Positions 33,832 to 41,923 of a stretch of DNA of 64,000 nt are shown here, piece after piece. The position numbers were made by a program, and so were the translations under genes. This stretch comes from Actinopolymorpha rutila. GTDB lineage: Bacteria; Actinomycetota; Actinomycetes; Propionibacteriales; Actinopolymorphaceae. The stretch covers positions 5,208,001-5,272,000 of the forward strand of contig NZ_JACBZH010000001.1 of NCBI RefSeq assembly GCF_013407855.1. The letters are read 5' to 3'. Under the pieces are notes generated by a model. That model saw nothing but the letters and a program-made list of their open reading frames with translations, was not told the origin of the DNA and did not search any database. Position 1 is the stretch's first letter. Every line of letters starts with the position of its first letter.

Positions 33832-34308
33832 ATGAGCCGACCCCTGGACGACGACGAGATCGAACTCACGGACCAGGACGACTTCGATCAGGGATTCGCC
33901 ACCGCGCGGGAGCAACTCGACGACCTGCTGGCAGGCGAGGTGCCCGCGACCGACCAGGCGAATGACGACGACGAAGAGCTCCGCGGAGTGGGCCGGGCCG
34001 CGGACGGGCGGGTCGTGGCGACCGTCGGTGTCGGCGGCCGGCTCGAGTCGATCGACCTCGACCCACGGGCCCTGCGTGGCGGGCCGGACCTGCTGGGGCA
34101 GCAGTTCACGGAGTCGATCAACGCCGCGCTGGACGACCTGCGTTCCAGGGCCGGGCAGGCGACCGGCCAGGACGAATGCGTCGATCCGCGAGTGATCGCG
34201 GAGGACCTCGACGAGTTGCAGGACGTGCTCAACGAGCACGTGGCGTCGCTCACCGAGCGGTACGACGACGCCGTCGCGCAGCTCCGGCGCCAGGCCGAGG
34301 AGGAGTAG
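33832..34308 (+). CDS. YbaB/EbfC-like protein of a type VII secretion-type locus
   Basis: 158 residues; ATG at 33832 directly after GGAGGAGTG. The fold marker is the strand-rich centre ELRGVGRAADGRVVATVGVG then GRLESIDLDPRALRGGPDLL, followed by a long helix EDLDELQDVLNEHVASLTER and YDDAVAQLRRQAEEE. YbaB-type small proteins, nucleoid-associated in other bacteria, are regularly found next to WXG100 genes in actinobacteria, where their job is unknown; a chaperone or regulator role has been suggested. The N-terminal 35 residues are very acidic. A second homologue lies at the end of the same operon. Confidence 0.72.
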   Translation: MSRPLDDDEIELTDQDDFDQGFATAREQLDDLLAGEVPATDQANDDDEELRGVGRAADGRVVATVGVGGRLESIDLDPRALRGGPDLLGQQFTESINAALDDLRSRAGQATGQDECVDPRVIAEDLDELQDVLNEHVASLTERYDDAVAQLRRQAEEE

Positions 34309-34311
34309 GGC

Positions 34312-34650
34312 GTGTCCGACGATCGCCAGAACGACCCGGAGGCGCTGCGCAACAGCGGCAAGGACCTGATGCGGATCGGTGACGACGGTCATGCCGCCTG
34401 GGCAGCCCTCAAGAACACGTCGGAGGGCATGGGCGACATCTTCGGCGACGACCTGGTGGGCGGGTTGATCGGCATGGCCTACGGCGCCGTCTTCCAGCTG
34501 GCGGACGAGTCGTTCACCGGCTCGCACGACGACATCATCGGGTTCGGGGAGAGACTCAGGTACGCCGGCGACAACAACGAGCGGACCGAGCAGAGCAACG
34601 CGAAGGCGATGTCCGACCTGGACGGAACCCTCGGCGGGGTGGAGGTCTGA
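34312..34650 (+). CDS. WXG100/EspC-like type VII secretion small protein
   Basis: 112 residues from a GTG at 34312, 3 bases after the upstream stop. The protein is helical: DPEALRNSGKDLMRIGDDGH, AAWAALKNTSEGMGDIFGDD and GFGERLRYAGDNNERTEQSN, which form a helical hairpin pattern as in WXG100 and EspC-type substrates. A literal W-x-G turn is missing, as in many EspC-like proteins, and there is a hydrophobic Gly-rich patch in the centre (VGGLIGMAYGAVFQLADESF). It overlaps the start of the next gene (TGATG). Such proteins are secreted by, or guide partners to, ESX/type VII systems; no ESX core gene is in the window. Confidence 0.65.
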   Translation: MSDDRQNDPEALRNSGKDLMRIGDDGHAAWAALKNTSEGMGDIFGDDLVGGLIGMAYGAVFQLADESFTGSHDDIIGFGERLRYAGDNNERTEQSNAKAMSDLDGTLGGVEV

Positions 34651-35150
34651 TGGCCGGCTCGCCACTGATGCTGCCGGGCTGGGGGGCGGACTTCCTCAAC
34701 GAGCTGGGCTACATGTGGCCCAAGTCCGACGAGGTCAAGATGTTCGACCTCGGGAGCGCCTGGGTGGGCTTCGGCTCCCAGGCCTCCGCCACGCACGGTC
34801 GTACGACCTCCCCGTTCCAGTCGGTGACCAGCCAGAACAAGGGGCAGGACGTCGACGCGTTCTCCGGGCAGTTCTCCCATCCGGACCGCGGTCCGACGGT
34901 GCTGAGGGACGGCAGTCAGGGAGCGACGCTGATCGGTCCCGCGTTGTTCGTGGCGGCCGGCCTCGTCCTGGCGTTGAAGATCACCGTGATCGTCCAGCTG
35001 ACCCTGCTGGTCATCCAGATAGCCGAGGCGATCGCCGCGGCGGTCGCCACCTTCGGCGCTTCCCTGTTGTGGATTCCGGTGGCCAAGAAGCTGTGTGGCC
35101 TCGCCATCAACTTCGCTCTCAGCAAGGTCATCGAGGCCCTGCTCGGCTGA
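34650..35150 (+). CDS. Small membrane-segment protein resembling the N-terminal export half of a type VII polymorphic toxin
   Basis: 166 residues. The N-terminal part begins MAGSPLMLPGWGADFLNELG and has the W-x-x-D/E-x-x-K/R-style features seen at the front of CpnT-like toxins (MWPKSDEVKMFDLGSAWVG). The second half, from about residue 92, is strongly hydrophobic, with LIGPALFVAAGLVLALKI, ITVIVQLTLLVIQIAEAI and GLAINFALSKVIEALLG, ending exactly where a toxin domain would normally follow. The stop is followed after 20 bases by a gene with a perfect GGAGG, so it is a designed end rather than a truncation. The likely role is membrane passage or delivery of the separate AHH nuclease, which is inference. 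Confidence 0.6.
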   Translation: MAGSPLMLPGWGADFLNELGYMWPKSDEVKMFDLGSAWVGFGSQASATHGRTTSPFQSVTSQNKGQDVDAFSGQFSHPDRGPTVLRDGSQGATLIGPALFVAAGLVLALKITVIVQLTLLVIQIAEAIAAAVATFGASLLWIPVAKKLCGLAINFALSKVIEALLG

Positions 35151-35170
35151 ACCCTCCCGGAGGTCGTTCG

Positions 35171-35626
35171 ATGACAGATCAACCCCACGTCACCGCGCGG
35201 GATTTCACCGGAGTGCTGGACATCGCCCGCGAAGCCGTCGCCACGCATCTGCGTGCCGTTGAGCAGGAGGGGTCCGAGGCCGAGATGGTGTCCGGCGAGG
35301 GCGCGGACGACGACGGCCTCGTCCGCGCCACGGTGACGTCGGACGGCCGGGTCGCGAGCGTCGACCTCAGCCAGAAGGCAGTTCGGCTTCCGGCCGAGGA
35401 CCTGTCCGCCGCCGTGGTGGTCGCCGTCAACCGCGGATGGGACGCACTGGCCGCGGCGGTGCGCGAGCAGGCCCGGATCCAGGTGGCCGCATCGTGGGAT
35501 CCCACGCGTCTCGTCGCACTGCAGCAGGCGGCGGCGATACGGACCGGCGCGCTGATCGACAAGCTGGCTTCGATGAACACCGCCGCCGGCCGCATCCCCA
35601 ACGCCGGTCGCACGCCGAACGCGTAG
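35171..35626 (+). CDS. YbaB/EbfC-like protein, second copy
   Basis: 151 residues, ATG at 35171 after GGAGG. It shows the same strand pattern as the copy at 33832: DGLVRATVTSDGRVASVDLS, then QKAVRLPAEDLSAAVVVAVN and a helix RGWDALAAAVREQARIQVAA. The C-terminus (about 30 residues) is rich in Ala, Asn and Arg and probably disordered. It is the last gene of the six-gene operon and is followed by two small hairpins. Two YbaB-like genes flanking the WXG100/membrane pair recall the arrangement around other actinobacterial type VII toxin loci. Confidence 0.72.
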   Translation: MTDQPHVTARDFTGVLDIAREAVATHLRAVEQEGSEAEMVSGEGADDDGLVRATVTSDGRVASVDLSQKAVRLPAEDLSAAVVVAVNRGWDALAAAVREQARIQVAASWDPTRLVALQQAAAIRTGALIDKLASMNTAAGRIPNAGRTPNA

Positions 35627-35666
35627 GGCTCCGACAGGAGCCCGAACCTTTCCGGACGTCCCGGAA
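35626..35666. terminator. Two small hairpins between convergent operons
   Basis: GGGCTC-6-GAGCCC (35626-35643) overlaps the stop of the YbaB-like gene and TTCCGG-5-CCGGAA (35650-35666) follows. The dioxygenase gene ends on the other strand at 35685. Stems are only 6 bp, so this is a modest candidate. Confidence 0.4.
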
Positions 35667-35684
35667 TGCCCGTAGGCGTGAACG

Positions 35685-36548
35685 TCAGGGCGTGCGGTGG
35701 TCCAGCGTCGCCACGGGTTCGGTGTTCGTACGCGGGGTGTCGGTCAGCAGATGCCACTCACCGGTCTGTGCGTCCAGCCACCGCACGTCCTCGCGGTGGT
35801 ACTGCAGCGCGTACGCCACTCGCGGCCGGTCGGTGTGGTTGGGCCCGGAGCCGTGCACGGTCCACCGGGAGAACGCGACCGCGTCACCGGCCCGCATCCG
35901 GAGTGGCAGGGCCGTGGCCGGGTCGACGTCCACCTGGCGGTGGGAGTCGCCGTCGTCGCTGCCGCGTGCCTGCAACTGCTCGCCCAGGTGCGACCGCGGA
36001 ACGATCTGAAGGCAGCCGTTGTCCGGGGTCATGTCGTCCAGTGCGACCCAGATGTTGATCGATCCCATCGCCGGGTCGTGCCGGGTGTAGCTGTTGTCCT
36101 GGTGCAGGTGGAAGGTCCCGCCGCCGCCGCCGGCCTTCACCGCGGTGAACGGGAGATAGCGCACCGCGCGGCCGTCGACGAGTCGCGAGGCGACGGCCAG
36201 GGTCGCCGGGCAGTTGATGAGGTCGTCGAGCACCGAGCCGGCGACGTACGCGGAACACTGCCGGAGCTTGTCGCCCACCCCGCTGGCCCGCTCCAACGAG
36301 GCCCGCGAGACGCCGTTCGCCTCCAGCACGTCGAGGGTTTCGGTCCGCAGCGCCTCCACCGCGGCCGGCTCGACGAAACCGGGCAGTGGGAGGTAGCCGT
36401 ACTGGTGGTAGAACGCGACCTCACCGTCGGCCAGCGTCAGCTCCCGTACGACGTCGCCAAGCTTGCCGGCGCTGCCGACGTTGCCAACTCTGCCCGCGTC
36501 GTCCACTTCGCCGACGTTTCCTCGTGCACCCGCGTCTGTTGTGTCCAT
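35685..36548 (-). CDS. Phytanoyl-CoA dioxygenase (PhyH) family protein
   Basis: 287 residues from the ATG at 36548 (a longer frame to 36716 is unlikely). The N-terminal 35 residues are a low-complexity run with GNVG and AGKLGDV units. The double-stranded beta-helix core follows, with the iron-binding pair GTFHLHQDNSYTRHDP (His-x-Asp) and the distal SRWTVHGSGPNHTDRPRVAY (His and the 2-oxoglutarate-binding Arg). Fe(II)/2-oxoglutarate enzymes of this type hydroxylate a wide range of small molecules. Divergent from a secreted BNR-type protein gene; no clear shared substrate. Confidence 0.87.
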   Translation of the reverse strand: MDTTDAGARGNVGEVDDAGRVGNVGSAGKLGDVVRELTLADGEVAFYHQYGYLPLPGFVEPAAVEALRTETLDVLEANGVSRASLERASGVGDKLRQCSAYVAGSVLDDLINCPATLAVASRLVDGRAVRYLPFTAVKAGGGGGTFHLHQDNSYTRHDPAMGSINIWVALDDMTPDNGCLQIVPRSHLGEQLQARGSDDGDSHRQVDVDPATALPLRMRAGDAVAFSRWTVHGSGPNHTDRPRVAYALQYHREDVRWLDAQTGEWHLLTDTPRTNTEPVATLDHRTP

Positions 36549-36690
36549 CGCCCAATCCCAGCACGCGAATCCCGCCGGCGCCGCATGGTCGACCAGTCCT
36601 GGACTTCGTCGATCACAGCGGGCCGCACTCCGTGGCAGGGTGGAGAGCTGCCCGCTCGTGGAGTACGCCACCGAGATCGGAGGGTTCGTC

Positions 36691-37890
36691 ATGGCCGCAC
36701 ATCGCCGTGGCCTCAAGGCCTGGTTCCTGCTGACCGCGCTCGCGGTGCTCGTCGGAGGCGCCGTCGTGGGAACGACGAACGGACCCGCGGCGCAGGCGGC
36801 GACCGGCGCAAGCGGAACCCTCCTTCGCCAGAACGTCGGCCTCTACCCTCGCCTGGTTCGCCTCCAGCACTCCGGGTCCGCCAACGGCACGATCCTCGGC
36901 AGCGTGGTGACGTTCGACGGCAACACCGGTCTGGGCGCCATCTACGCCAGCCGGGACGAGGGCAAGTCGTTCGAGCAGATCGGCACGGTCGCCGACCCGG
37001 CCAGCGCGAACGGGAAGGGACTGTGCTGCGCCACGTTGTACGAACTTCCGCGACGGGTCGGTGACCTGCCCGCCGGCACCCTGCTGTGGGCGTCCTCGGC
37101 CGGCCAGTCCACCAACCCGCGGCAGATGAGCATCCCGATCTGGGCCAGCCACGACCACGGCCGCACCTGGTCCCACCTCGCCACGCCGGTGGTCGCCCAG
37201 AACACCGGCGGCCTGTGGGAGCCGGAGTTCACCGTGACCAGGGACGGACGGCTCGTGGTGTTCTACTCCGACGAGACCGACCAGCCCGCGCACAGCCAGA
37301 TGCTCGTCGCGCAGTCGTCGGCCGACGGCGTGCACTGGACCGACCGGGAGCGGGTGGTGGCGAGCGACGACCCGGCCGCGCGCCCGGGAATGTCCATCGT
37401 CCGCCGGATCGCGGGCGGCCGCTACCTGATGACCTACGAGGTGTGCGGACCGTCGTACGACTGCAAGGTGCACTACCGCGAGTCGAGTGACGGTGCGCAG
37501 TGGGGCGACCCGAGCGACCTCGGCCCGACCGTCCGGGCGGCCGACGGCACGTACTTCGAGCACACCCCGACGATCACCTGGGAACCCGGCCGCGGGCGGG
37601 AGGGCAGGCTCTTCCTGACCGGGCAGATGCTCTACGCCGCGGACGGCACCGTCGCCGAGGGCAACGGGCGCACCGTCTTCGTCAGCGACAACGGACCGGC
37701 CGGACCGTGGCGGGCGATCCCCGCGCCGGTGAGCGTTCCCGATCCGTACAACAACTACTGCCCCAACTACAGCTCGCCGCTGCTGACCGTGCGGAACGGC
37801 ACCCGGCTGCTGGAGATCGCGACCGCCTACGACAGCGACGGCGTCTGCAAGGCCTACTACGCGACCGGATCGGAGCCCGTAGCCCGGTGA
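36691..37890 (+). CDS. Secreted BNR-repeat (sialidase superfamily) protein
   Basis: 399 residues; ATG at 36691 with GGAGGG 7 bases upstream. The signal peptide ends near residue 38 (AAQAA). The mature protein is a propeller with Asp-box-like turns: YASRDEGKSFEQIG, WASHDHGRTWSHLATP and YRESSDGAQWGDPSDL, and a conserved LWEPEFTVTRDGRLVVFYSD. These features place it in the sialidase/BNR superfamily, near GH93 or related exo-arabinanase groups, though the catalytic arginine triad of true sialidases is not obvious. It acts outside the cell, probably on a polysaccharide. Six cysteines late in the sequence may form disulfides. Confidence 0.78.
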   Translation: MAAHRRGLKAWFLLTALAVLVGGAVVGTTNGPAAQAATGASGTLLRQNVGLYPRLVRLQHSGSANGTILGSVVTFDGNTGLGAIYASRDEGKSFEQIGTVADPASANGKGLCCATLYELPRRVGDLPAGTLLWASSAGQSTNPRQMSIPIWASHDHGRTWSHLATPVVAQNTGGLWEPEFTVTRDGRLVVFYSDETDQPAHSQMLVAQSSADGVHWTDRERVVASDDPAARPGMSIVRRIAGGRYLMTYEVCGPSYDCKVHYRESSDGAQWGDPSDLGPTVRAADGTYFEHTPTITWEPGRGREGRLFLTGQMLYAADGTVAEGNGRTVFVSDNGPAGPWRAIPAPVSVPDPYNNYCPNYSSPLLTVRNGTRLLEIATAYDSDGVCKAYYATGSEPVAR

Positions 37891-37987
37891 CCGTGATTCG
37901 GTGACTCGGTGACTCCGGTAACGGCCGGACTCCGGGCGCTCCCAGCCCTTGATTCGCCCCCGCGCCGACAGTGAACTACGTGCAGGA

Positions 37988-39103
37988 ATGACGCATGCAG
38001 TCGGTTTCACCCGGGGGCTGGGGGTTGTCGTGGCCGAATTTCTCGGTGAACAGGACCGTGACCGCAGTAGCGCTGCCGATCTGGCGGCGGACCTCGCGTC
38101 GGGGGCGACCGCGGTGAGCCGCGCGCTGACGGGGACCACGGCGAGCCGCACGCTGGTACGCCGCGGATTCCTGCTCCGCAAGCTGTACGCGGATGTGGTC
38201 GGCGCCGACGGCGACGTGCTGGTCGTTCAGCTCGCGTGGCTGCGCGTCGCCGGGGTGCACACGCCCTACGCCGTGGTCGAACGCTATCCCGCCGACGGAG
38301 GCCGGGAGGTGCTGCGCGGACGCCCGATCGCGGGCTCACCCAGGCGGCGTCGAGACGGCGGGATGGAGTACTCCATCGCCACCCGGGACGGCCGCACCCT
38401 GCGACTGGTGCACCACTCCCCCGTGCCCGCCTGGCATCCGTCCGACCCGCAGATCAGCCCGCGAGTGCACTGGCATGTGGCCGTGCCGTACGCGCGGGCC
38501 GAGGTCTCCTGGGCCGGCGCCGGCGCCGGCTCGTGTTTGGGTGCCGGCGCTGGCTTGGGTGACGGTGTCGGCTCGGGTGCCGGTGTCGGCTCGGGTGCGG
38601 GCCCCCTGGTCGGGACGGGGTACGCCGACTGGGTGTGGCTGCGGCTACCGCCCCGGCTGCTCGGGCTGCGCCGGCTGCGGTGGGGCCGAGTCCATCTGCC
38701 GGACCGTACGGTCGTGTTCACCAGCGTCGACCAGACGAACGGCATGCGCTGGACGAGGCTCGCCGAGTGGCGGGTGGGTGGGGGTCAAGGGGATCCGGCC
38801 GGCGGGGTCAGCGGAGAGCCGGTCGAGGTCGTCGTGGACGGCGCACCCCGGGTCGACGGACCTGACGCGGACTCGGGCACCTGGACCGTCCCCGCTCCCG
38901 GCGGCCCGGTCATGCTCGAACCGCTGCGGGTGCTGCACGAGGGCGAGCCCCTGGACACCGACCGGTTCCCCGACCCGTTGGAGCGGTGGGGCAGCCGGCT
39001 GGCCAGCGGTGCGACGTACGAGATTCGCCTGCTCAGCAAAGCACGTGACGAGACCGGCGCGACCGGCATGGCCGTACACGAGTCGATCCGGTTCGGCCAC
39101 TGA
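37988..39103 (+). CDS. Hypothetical protein with internal glycine-rich repeat
   Basis: 371 residues if the ATG at 37988 is used; the GTG at 38030 (VAEFLGEQDRDR), with a G-rich stretch before it, is also possible. I do not recognise the family. A beta-rich protein is likely: strands such as VLVVQLAWLRVAGVHTPYAV and GGMEYSIATRDGRTLRLVHH alternate with charged turns, and the C-terminal third holds DRTVVFTSVDQTNGMRWTRL. Between about residues 177 and 205 there is a low-complexity insert made of Gly-Ala-Gly-Val-Gly-Ser units, coded by an 18-bp repeat. There is no signal peptide. The neighbouring gene on the plus strand is the BNR protein, 97 bases upstream. Confidence 0.65.
   Translation: MTHAVGFTRGLGVVVAEFLGEQDRDRSSAADLAADLASGATAVSRALTGTTASRTLVRRGFLLRKLYADVVGADGDVLVVQLAWLRVAGVHTPYAVVERYPADGGREVLRGRPIAGSPRRRRDGGMEYSIATRDGRTLRLVHHSPVPAWHPSDPQISPRVHWHVAVPYARAEVSWAGAGAGSCLGAGAGLGDGVGSGAGVGSGAGPLVGTGYADWVWLRLPPRLLGLRRLRWGRVHLPDRTVVFTSVDQTNGMRWTRLAEWRVGGGQGDPAGGVSGEPVEVVVDGAPRVDGPDADSGTWTVPAPGGPVMLEPLRVLHEGEPLDTDRFPDPLERWGSRLASGATYEIRLLSKARDETGATGMAVHESIRFGH
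38516..38600. repeat. 18-bp degenerate tandem repeat inside a coding region
   Basis: About four units of GGTGxCGGTGTCGGCTCG-type sequence (clear units at 38540-38557, 38558-38575 and 38576-38593) code a Gly-Ala/Val-Gly-Ser linker. Repeat number may vary between strains because units are in frame. Confidence 0.7.
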
Positions 39104-39155
39104 CCGGGGCCAGGGCGGAGTCAGCGCGGATCAGGCCGGCTACCCAAGTTCCCGC

Positions 39156-39974
39156 CTATCCGTACGCACCCGTGGGCAGGAAGCCGAGCAGCCGTCGCAG
39201 CCGCGGATTCGCCTCGGCGTACACGTGTTCGGGCATGACGTAGTTCATGAACGGGAAGTAGCGGTGGCCGACGAGGCGGTGTGCGTACGAGACCTGGCTG
39301 ACGTATCGGGTTCGCTCACTGAGGTTGGGGTGGCCACGATGCCAGACCTGACAGCTGAACATGATCGCCGTACCCGCCCTGCCGTACGCCGTCACCACGT
39401 CCTGCTCCCACCGCGTTCCCTCCACCGTGGGCGGGCAGTGCGCGCCGAACAGGTGTGAGCCGGGCACGAACTGCGTCGGGCCGTGGCTCGGCTCGGTCAC
39501 GTCGGTGAGGTAGTAGTTGCAGGTGAACAGGAGTACGGGCAGCCGCACATTGCTCGGTGGCTCGCCGTCGGTCACGAGATAGTGCGGCGGGTCGTCCTGG
39601 TGCCAGGTCGAGATGCCTGCCTGGGTCGGCGTACGAAACGCGTTGTTGTGTACGACGTGCACGTGGTCCGGCCCGAGGCCCGGGCGGTCCTGGCTGATCA
39701 GTCGTTCGGCGAACGAGACGACGGGTTCGTGGTCGAACAGCCGCAGGTGCGCCTTGCTGCGTTCGAACATCCGCACCTGGATCTCGACCTGACCGGCGTT
39801 GTTGGGCGCGGCACCGATCGCGTCGTCCAGGTCGGTACGAAGCTCCCGCACCAGATCGTCCGGGAGGGCGTTCTCGACCACCAGGAAGCCGTCGCGGTGA
39901 AAGCGTTCGATCCAGTCGTCCAGGTGCGGCTCCGCGTCCGTGTTCGCGCGCACCGGTGAGATGGCGTTGTTCAT
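39156..39974 (-). CDS. Phytanoyl-CoA dioxygenase (PhyH) family protein
   Basis: 272 residues; the ATG at 39974 overlaps the stop of the upstream dioxygenase gene (ATGA). Iron and cosubstrate residues are present: ISTWHQDDPPHYLVTD (His-x-Asp) and SCQVWHRGHPNLSERTRYVS (His, then Arg). The N-terminus has the usual helix FHRDGFLVVENALPDDLVRE. As part of a coupled pair with the next gene it may act on the same substrate at a different position. Proteins of this kind hydroxylate or epimerise small molecules, including ectoine and secondary metabolites; specificity is not readable. Confidence 0.87.
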   Translation of the reverse strand: MNNAISPVRANTDAEPHLDDWIERFHRDGFLVVENALPDDLVRELRTDLDDAIGAAPNNAGQVEIQVRMFERSKAHLRLFDHEPVVSFAERLISQDRPGLGPDHVHVVHNNAFRTPTQAGISTWHQDDPPHYLVTDGEPPSNVRLPVLLFTCNYYLTDVTEPSHGPTQFVPGSHLFGAHCPPTVEGTRWEQDVVTAYGRAGTAIMFSCQVWHRGHPNLSERTRYVSQVSYAHRLVGHRYFPFMNYVMPEHVYAEANPRLRRLLGFLPTGAYG

Positions 39975-40756
39975 GAGGACATCCCGAGCTCGTCCCAGAC
40001 ACCGAGGACGTAGAGGGCGGCGGGGCTCAGCCGGTCGCGCGTGCGTACGCGGAGGTACTCCGCCTGGTCGAGCTGCTGCGGCATGTCGCGCCTGGTGAAG
40101 TAGGAGTGCAGCGCGCGGCGGGGCCGGTCGCTGTTGTTGCGCGTACCGCCATGCCACAGGTGGCTGTTGAACACCACCACCGTCCCGGCAGGCGCGATCA
40201 ACTGCACCTCGTCCGGATGCGTGGCGCGCGGGTCACCACCGAGTTCGTCGGCAGGCGCCTTACCGCGCTTGCGGTGCGAACCCGGCACCACCCGCGTCGC
40301 GCCGTTCTCGGCGGTGAAGTCGTCCAGCAACCAGATCGAGTTGCAGACCTGGAAGCCCTGCCCCTCCTGCAGAACTCCCCAGTCCGCGTGCAGCCCCTGG
40401 TGTCCCTGGCCGGGCAACGCCGCCCTGCTGTTGAGCGAGGACAGACGAAACTCCCCCAGCACATGACGGATCGCCGCCAGCACCACCGGATGGGTGAAGC
40501 ACACCTCGAACATCGGGTCCTTGTTGACCAGATCGGACAGCCGGTCGGTACCGGCCTCCTGGTGCACCTCCTCCCCCGCGCGGCTCCCCTCGATCTTGGA
40601 CAGCTCGGCCAGTCGCTGCCCGAACGCGTCGGCCTGCTCCGGCGACAGGATCCCCGGAAGCGGCGCGAACCCGTCGGTGTCGAGCTGCGCCTTCGTCTTC
40701 GCGTCGAGCAGGTCGTCCGTCACGCCGAGCTCGCTCAGCGCCGTCTCCATGTCCAT
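39971..40756 (-). CDS. Phytanoyl-CoA dioxygenase (PhyH) family protein
   Basis: 261 residues from the ATG at 40756 (MDMETAL); GGAGG lies about 11 bases upstream. A longer frame extends to 41245 but crosses the divergent DinB gene. Motifs are HQGLHADWGVLQEGQG (His-x-Asp) and FNSHLWHGGTRNNSDRPRRA (His and Arg). A short loop KIEGSRAGEEVHQEAGTDR separates the N-terminal helix from the core. It is the first gene of a two-gene unit with the dioxygenase at 39156. The divergent DinB-type enzyme starts 203 bases away. Confidence 0.87.
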   Translation of the reverse strand: MDMETALSELGVTDDLLDAKTKAQLDTDGFAPLPGILSPEQADAFGQRLAELSKIEGSRAGEEVHQEAGTDRLSDLVNKDPMFEVCFTHPVVLAAIRHVLGEFRLSSLNSRAALPGQGHQGLHADWGVLQEGQGFQVCNSIWLLDDFTAENGATRVVPGSHRKRGKAPADELGGDPRATHPDEVQLIAPAGTVVVFNSHLWHGGTRNNSDRPRRALHSYFTRRDMPQQLDQAEYLRVRTRDRLSPAALYVLGVWDELGMSS

Positions 40757-40958
40757 GTCCTGCCGTCCTCCGCACTCGCAAGCCGCGTCTGGAATCCAGG
40801 TCTTCCTACGAAGCCTGCCGCAGAGTCGGCGCCGCCACCATGCACGAAACACGTATTCCCATGCACATTTCGAGCAGCCGTAGCCGGTGGCCGAACGAGG
40901 TTGGTGGATCGGTCTCGAAGGCTGGCGCGGCTGCTCGCCACCCGGCACCATGGGCGGG

Positions 40959-41480
40959 ATGTGGACAGCACCCGAGGTACCCCGGCATGGACACGCCGAT
41001 CCCCTGCTGGGCGACGAACGAAGCATGCTCGAAGGCAGACTCGAGTGGCACCGTGCCACCCTGCTGACCAAGTGCGCCGGCCTCACCGGCGAGCAACTGG
41101 CCGCGCGGGTCGCACCACCGTCGAACCTCTCCCTGCTGGGCCTGATCCGACACGTCGCCCAGGTCGAACGCACGTGGTTCCAGCGCATGCTCGCCGGGTG
41201 GCAGGACGCACCTCGGGTGTATCCGACCGGCGGTGCCGACTTCAACGACGCCCGGCCCGGGAACGCCGAAGCCGACTACGCGACCCTGCTGGCCGAGATG
41301 GAGGCGAGCCGGGAGACCGTCGCGGCCAGGGGCCTGGACGACGAGTTCACCGTGCCCATGTGGGACGGGCAACGTGCGTCCGTGCGCTGGCTCTACGTCC
41401 ACATGATCGAGGAGTACGCCCGGCACAACGGCCACGGGGACCTCCTCCGCGAACAGGTCGACGGCACCACCGGCCTGTGA
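40959..41480 (+). CDS. DinB family protein (DUF664), mycothiol-transferase-like
   Basis: 173 residues from the ATG at 40959, with the family's typical opening MWTAPEVPRHGHADPLLGDE; upstream in-frame ATGs are less suitable. The metal site is formed by LLGLIRHVAQVERTWFQRML and YVHMIEEYARHNGHGDLLRE, with three histidines at the expected spacing. Homologues are the most frequent DinB type in actinobacteria. It is diverged from the copy at 24617-25126 but shares the ARHNGH end motif. Single gene; WhiB lies convergent downstream. Confidence 0.9.
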   Translation: MWTAPEVPRHGHADPLLGDERSMLEGRLEWHRATLLTKCAGLTGEQLAARVAPPSNLSLLGLIRHVAQVERTWFQRMLAGWQDAPRVYPTGGADFNDARPGNAEADYATLLAEMEASRETVAARGLDDEFTVPMWDGQRASVRWLYVHMIEEYARHNGHGDLLREQVDGTTGL

Positions 41481-41515
41481 CCCTCGCCCGCGCACCGCTG
41501 CCGGCGACAGACCCG

Positions 41516-41818
41516 TTATGCAGCCGACACGGCGGCGGCCTCTGTGCGTCTCCTGGCCCGTAGCATCGCAATACGTTGTCGGGCTGTCAGCCCTCCACGT
41601 ACTCCCCACTGGTGAGACGCAGGGCGCGACAGTTCGGCAGCCAGGCATGGGGTTCCGAATGGGCATCCGGCGCACAAGGCCGCGGCGACCTTTTCGCGCC
41701 TGACCTGCTCACTCAGTTCTTCAGCGGATTCGTCGTCCGGGCCGAACCACAATTCCATTGGTGTTCCAAGACACGGGCGGTACTGCCAGCCATCCGGCAG
41801 CGAGGTAGTCGGGCGCAT
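41516..41818 (-). CDS. WhiB-like iron-sulfur transcriptional regulator
   Basis: 100 residues from the ATG at 41818, chosen because GGAG lies 6 bases before it; an ATG at 41836 is in frame. The four cysteines of the [4Fe-4S] site are present: one in QYRPCLGTPM and three in ALCAGCPFGTPCLAAE, followed by the turn SHQWGVRGGLTARQR (G-V/I-R-G-G) and a basic C-terminal tail MLRARRR for DNA. The family is limited to actinobacteria and their phages and controls differentiation, redox response or antibiotic resistance. It lies back to back with the XRE-TPR regulator at 42005 across a 186-base gap. Confidence 0.93.
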   Translation of the reverse strand: MRPTTSLPDGWQYRPCLGTPMELWFGPDDESAEELSEQVRREKVAAALCAGCPFGTPCLAAELSRPASHQWGVRGGLTARQRIAMLRARRRTEAAAVSAA

Positions 41819-41923
41819 TGACCGCTCCATCTTCACGTGTGCGATACGGACGCGGCTGTTGCACTCCCGCCCGCGTCCGGGTCCTCACCTCCTTAGCCAA
41901 TCGGAACTGCGCCACGAACGGGA

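Noticed and set aside
35151..35170. A lost toxin domain after the membrane-segment gene
   Set aside because: The stop is directly followed by GGAGG and the YbaB-like start; the other frames of 35150-35626 carry no toxin-like residue, so it is not a frameshifted fusion.
38516..38600. CRISPR-like or regulatory repeat
   Set aside because: The 18-bp units are in frame within a coding region, without spacers.
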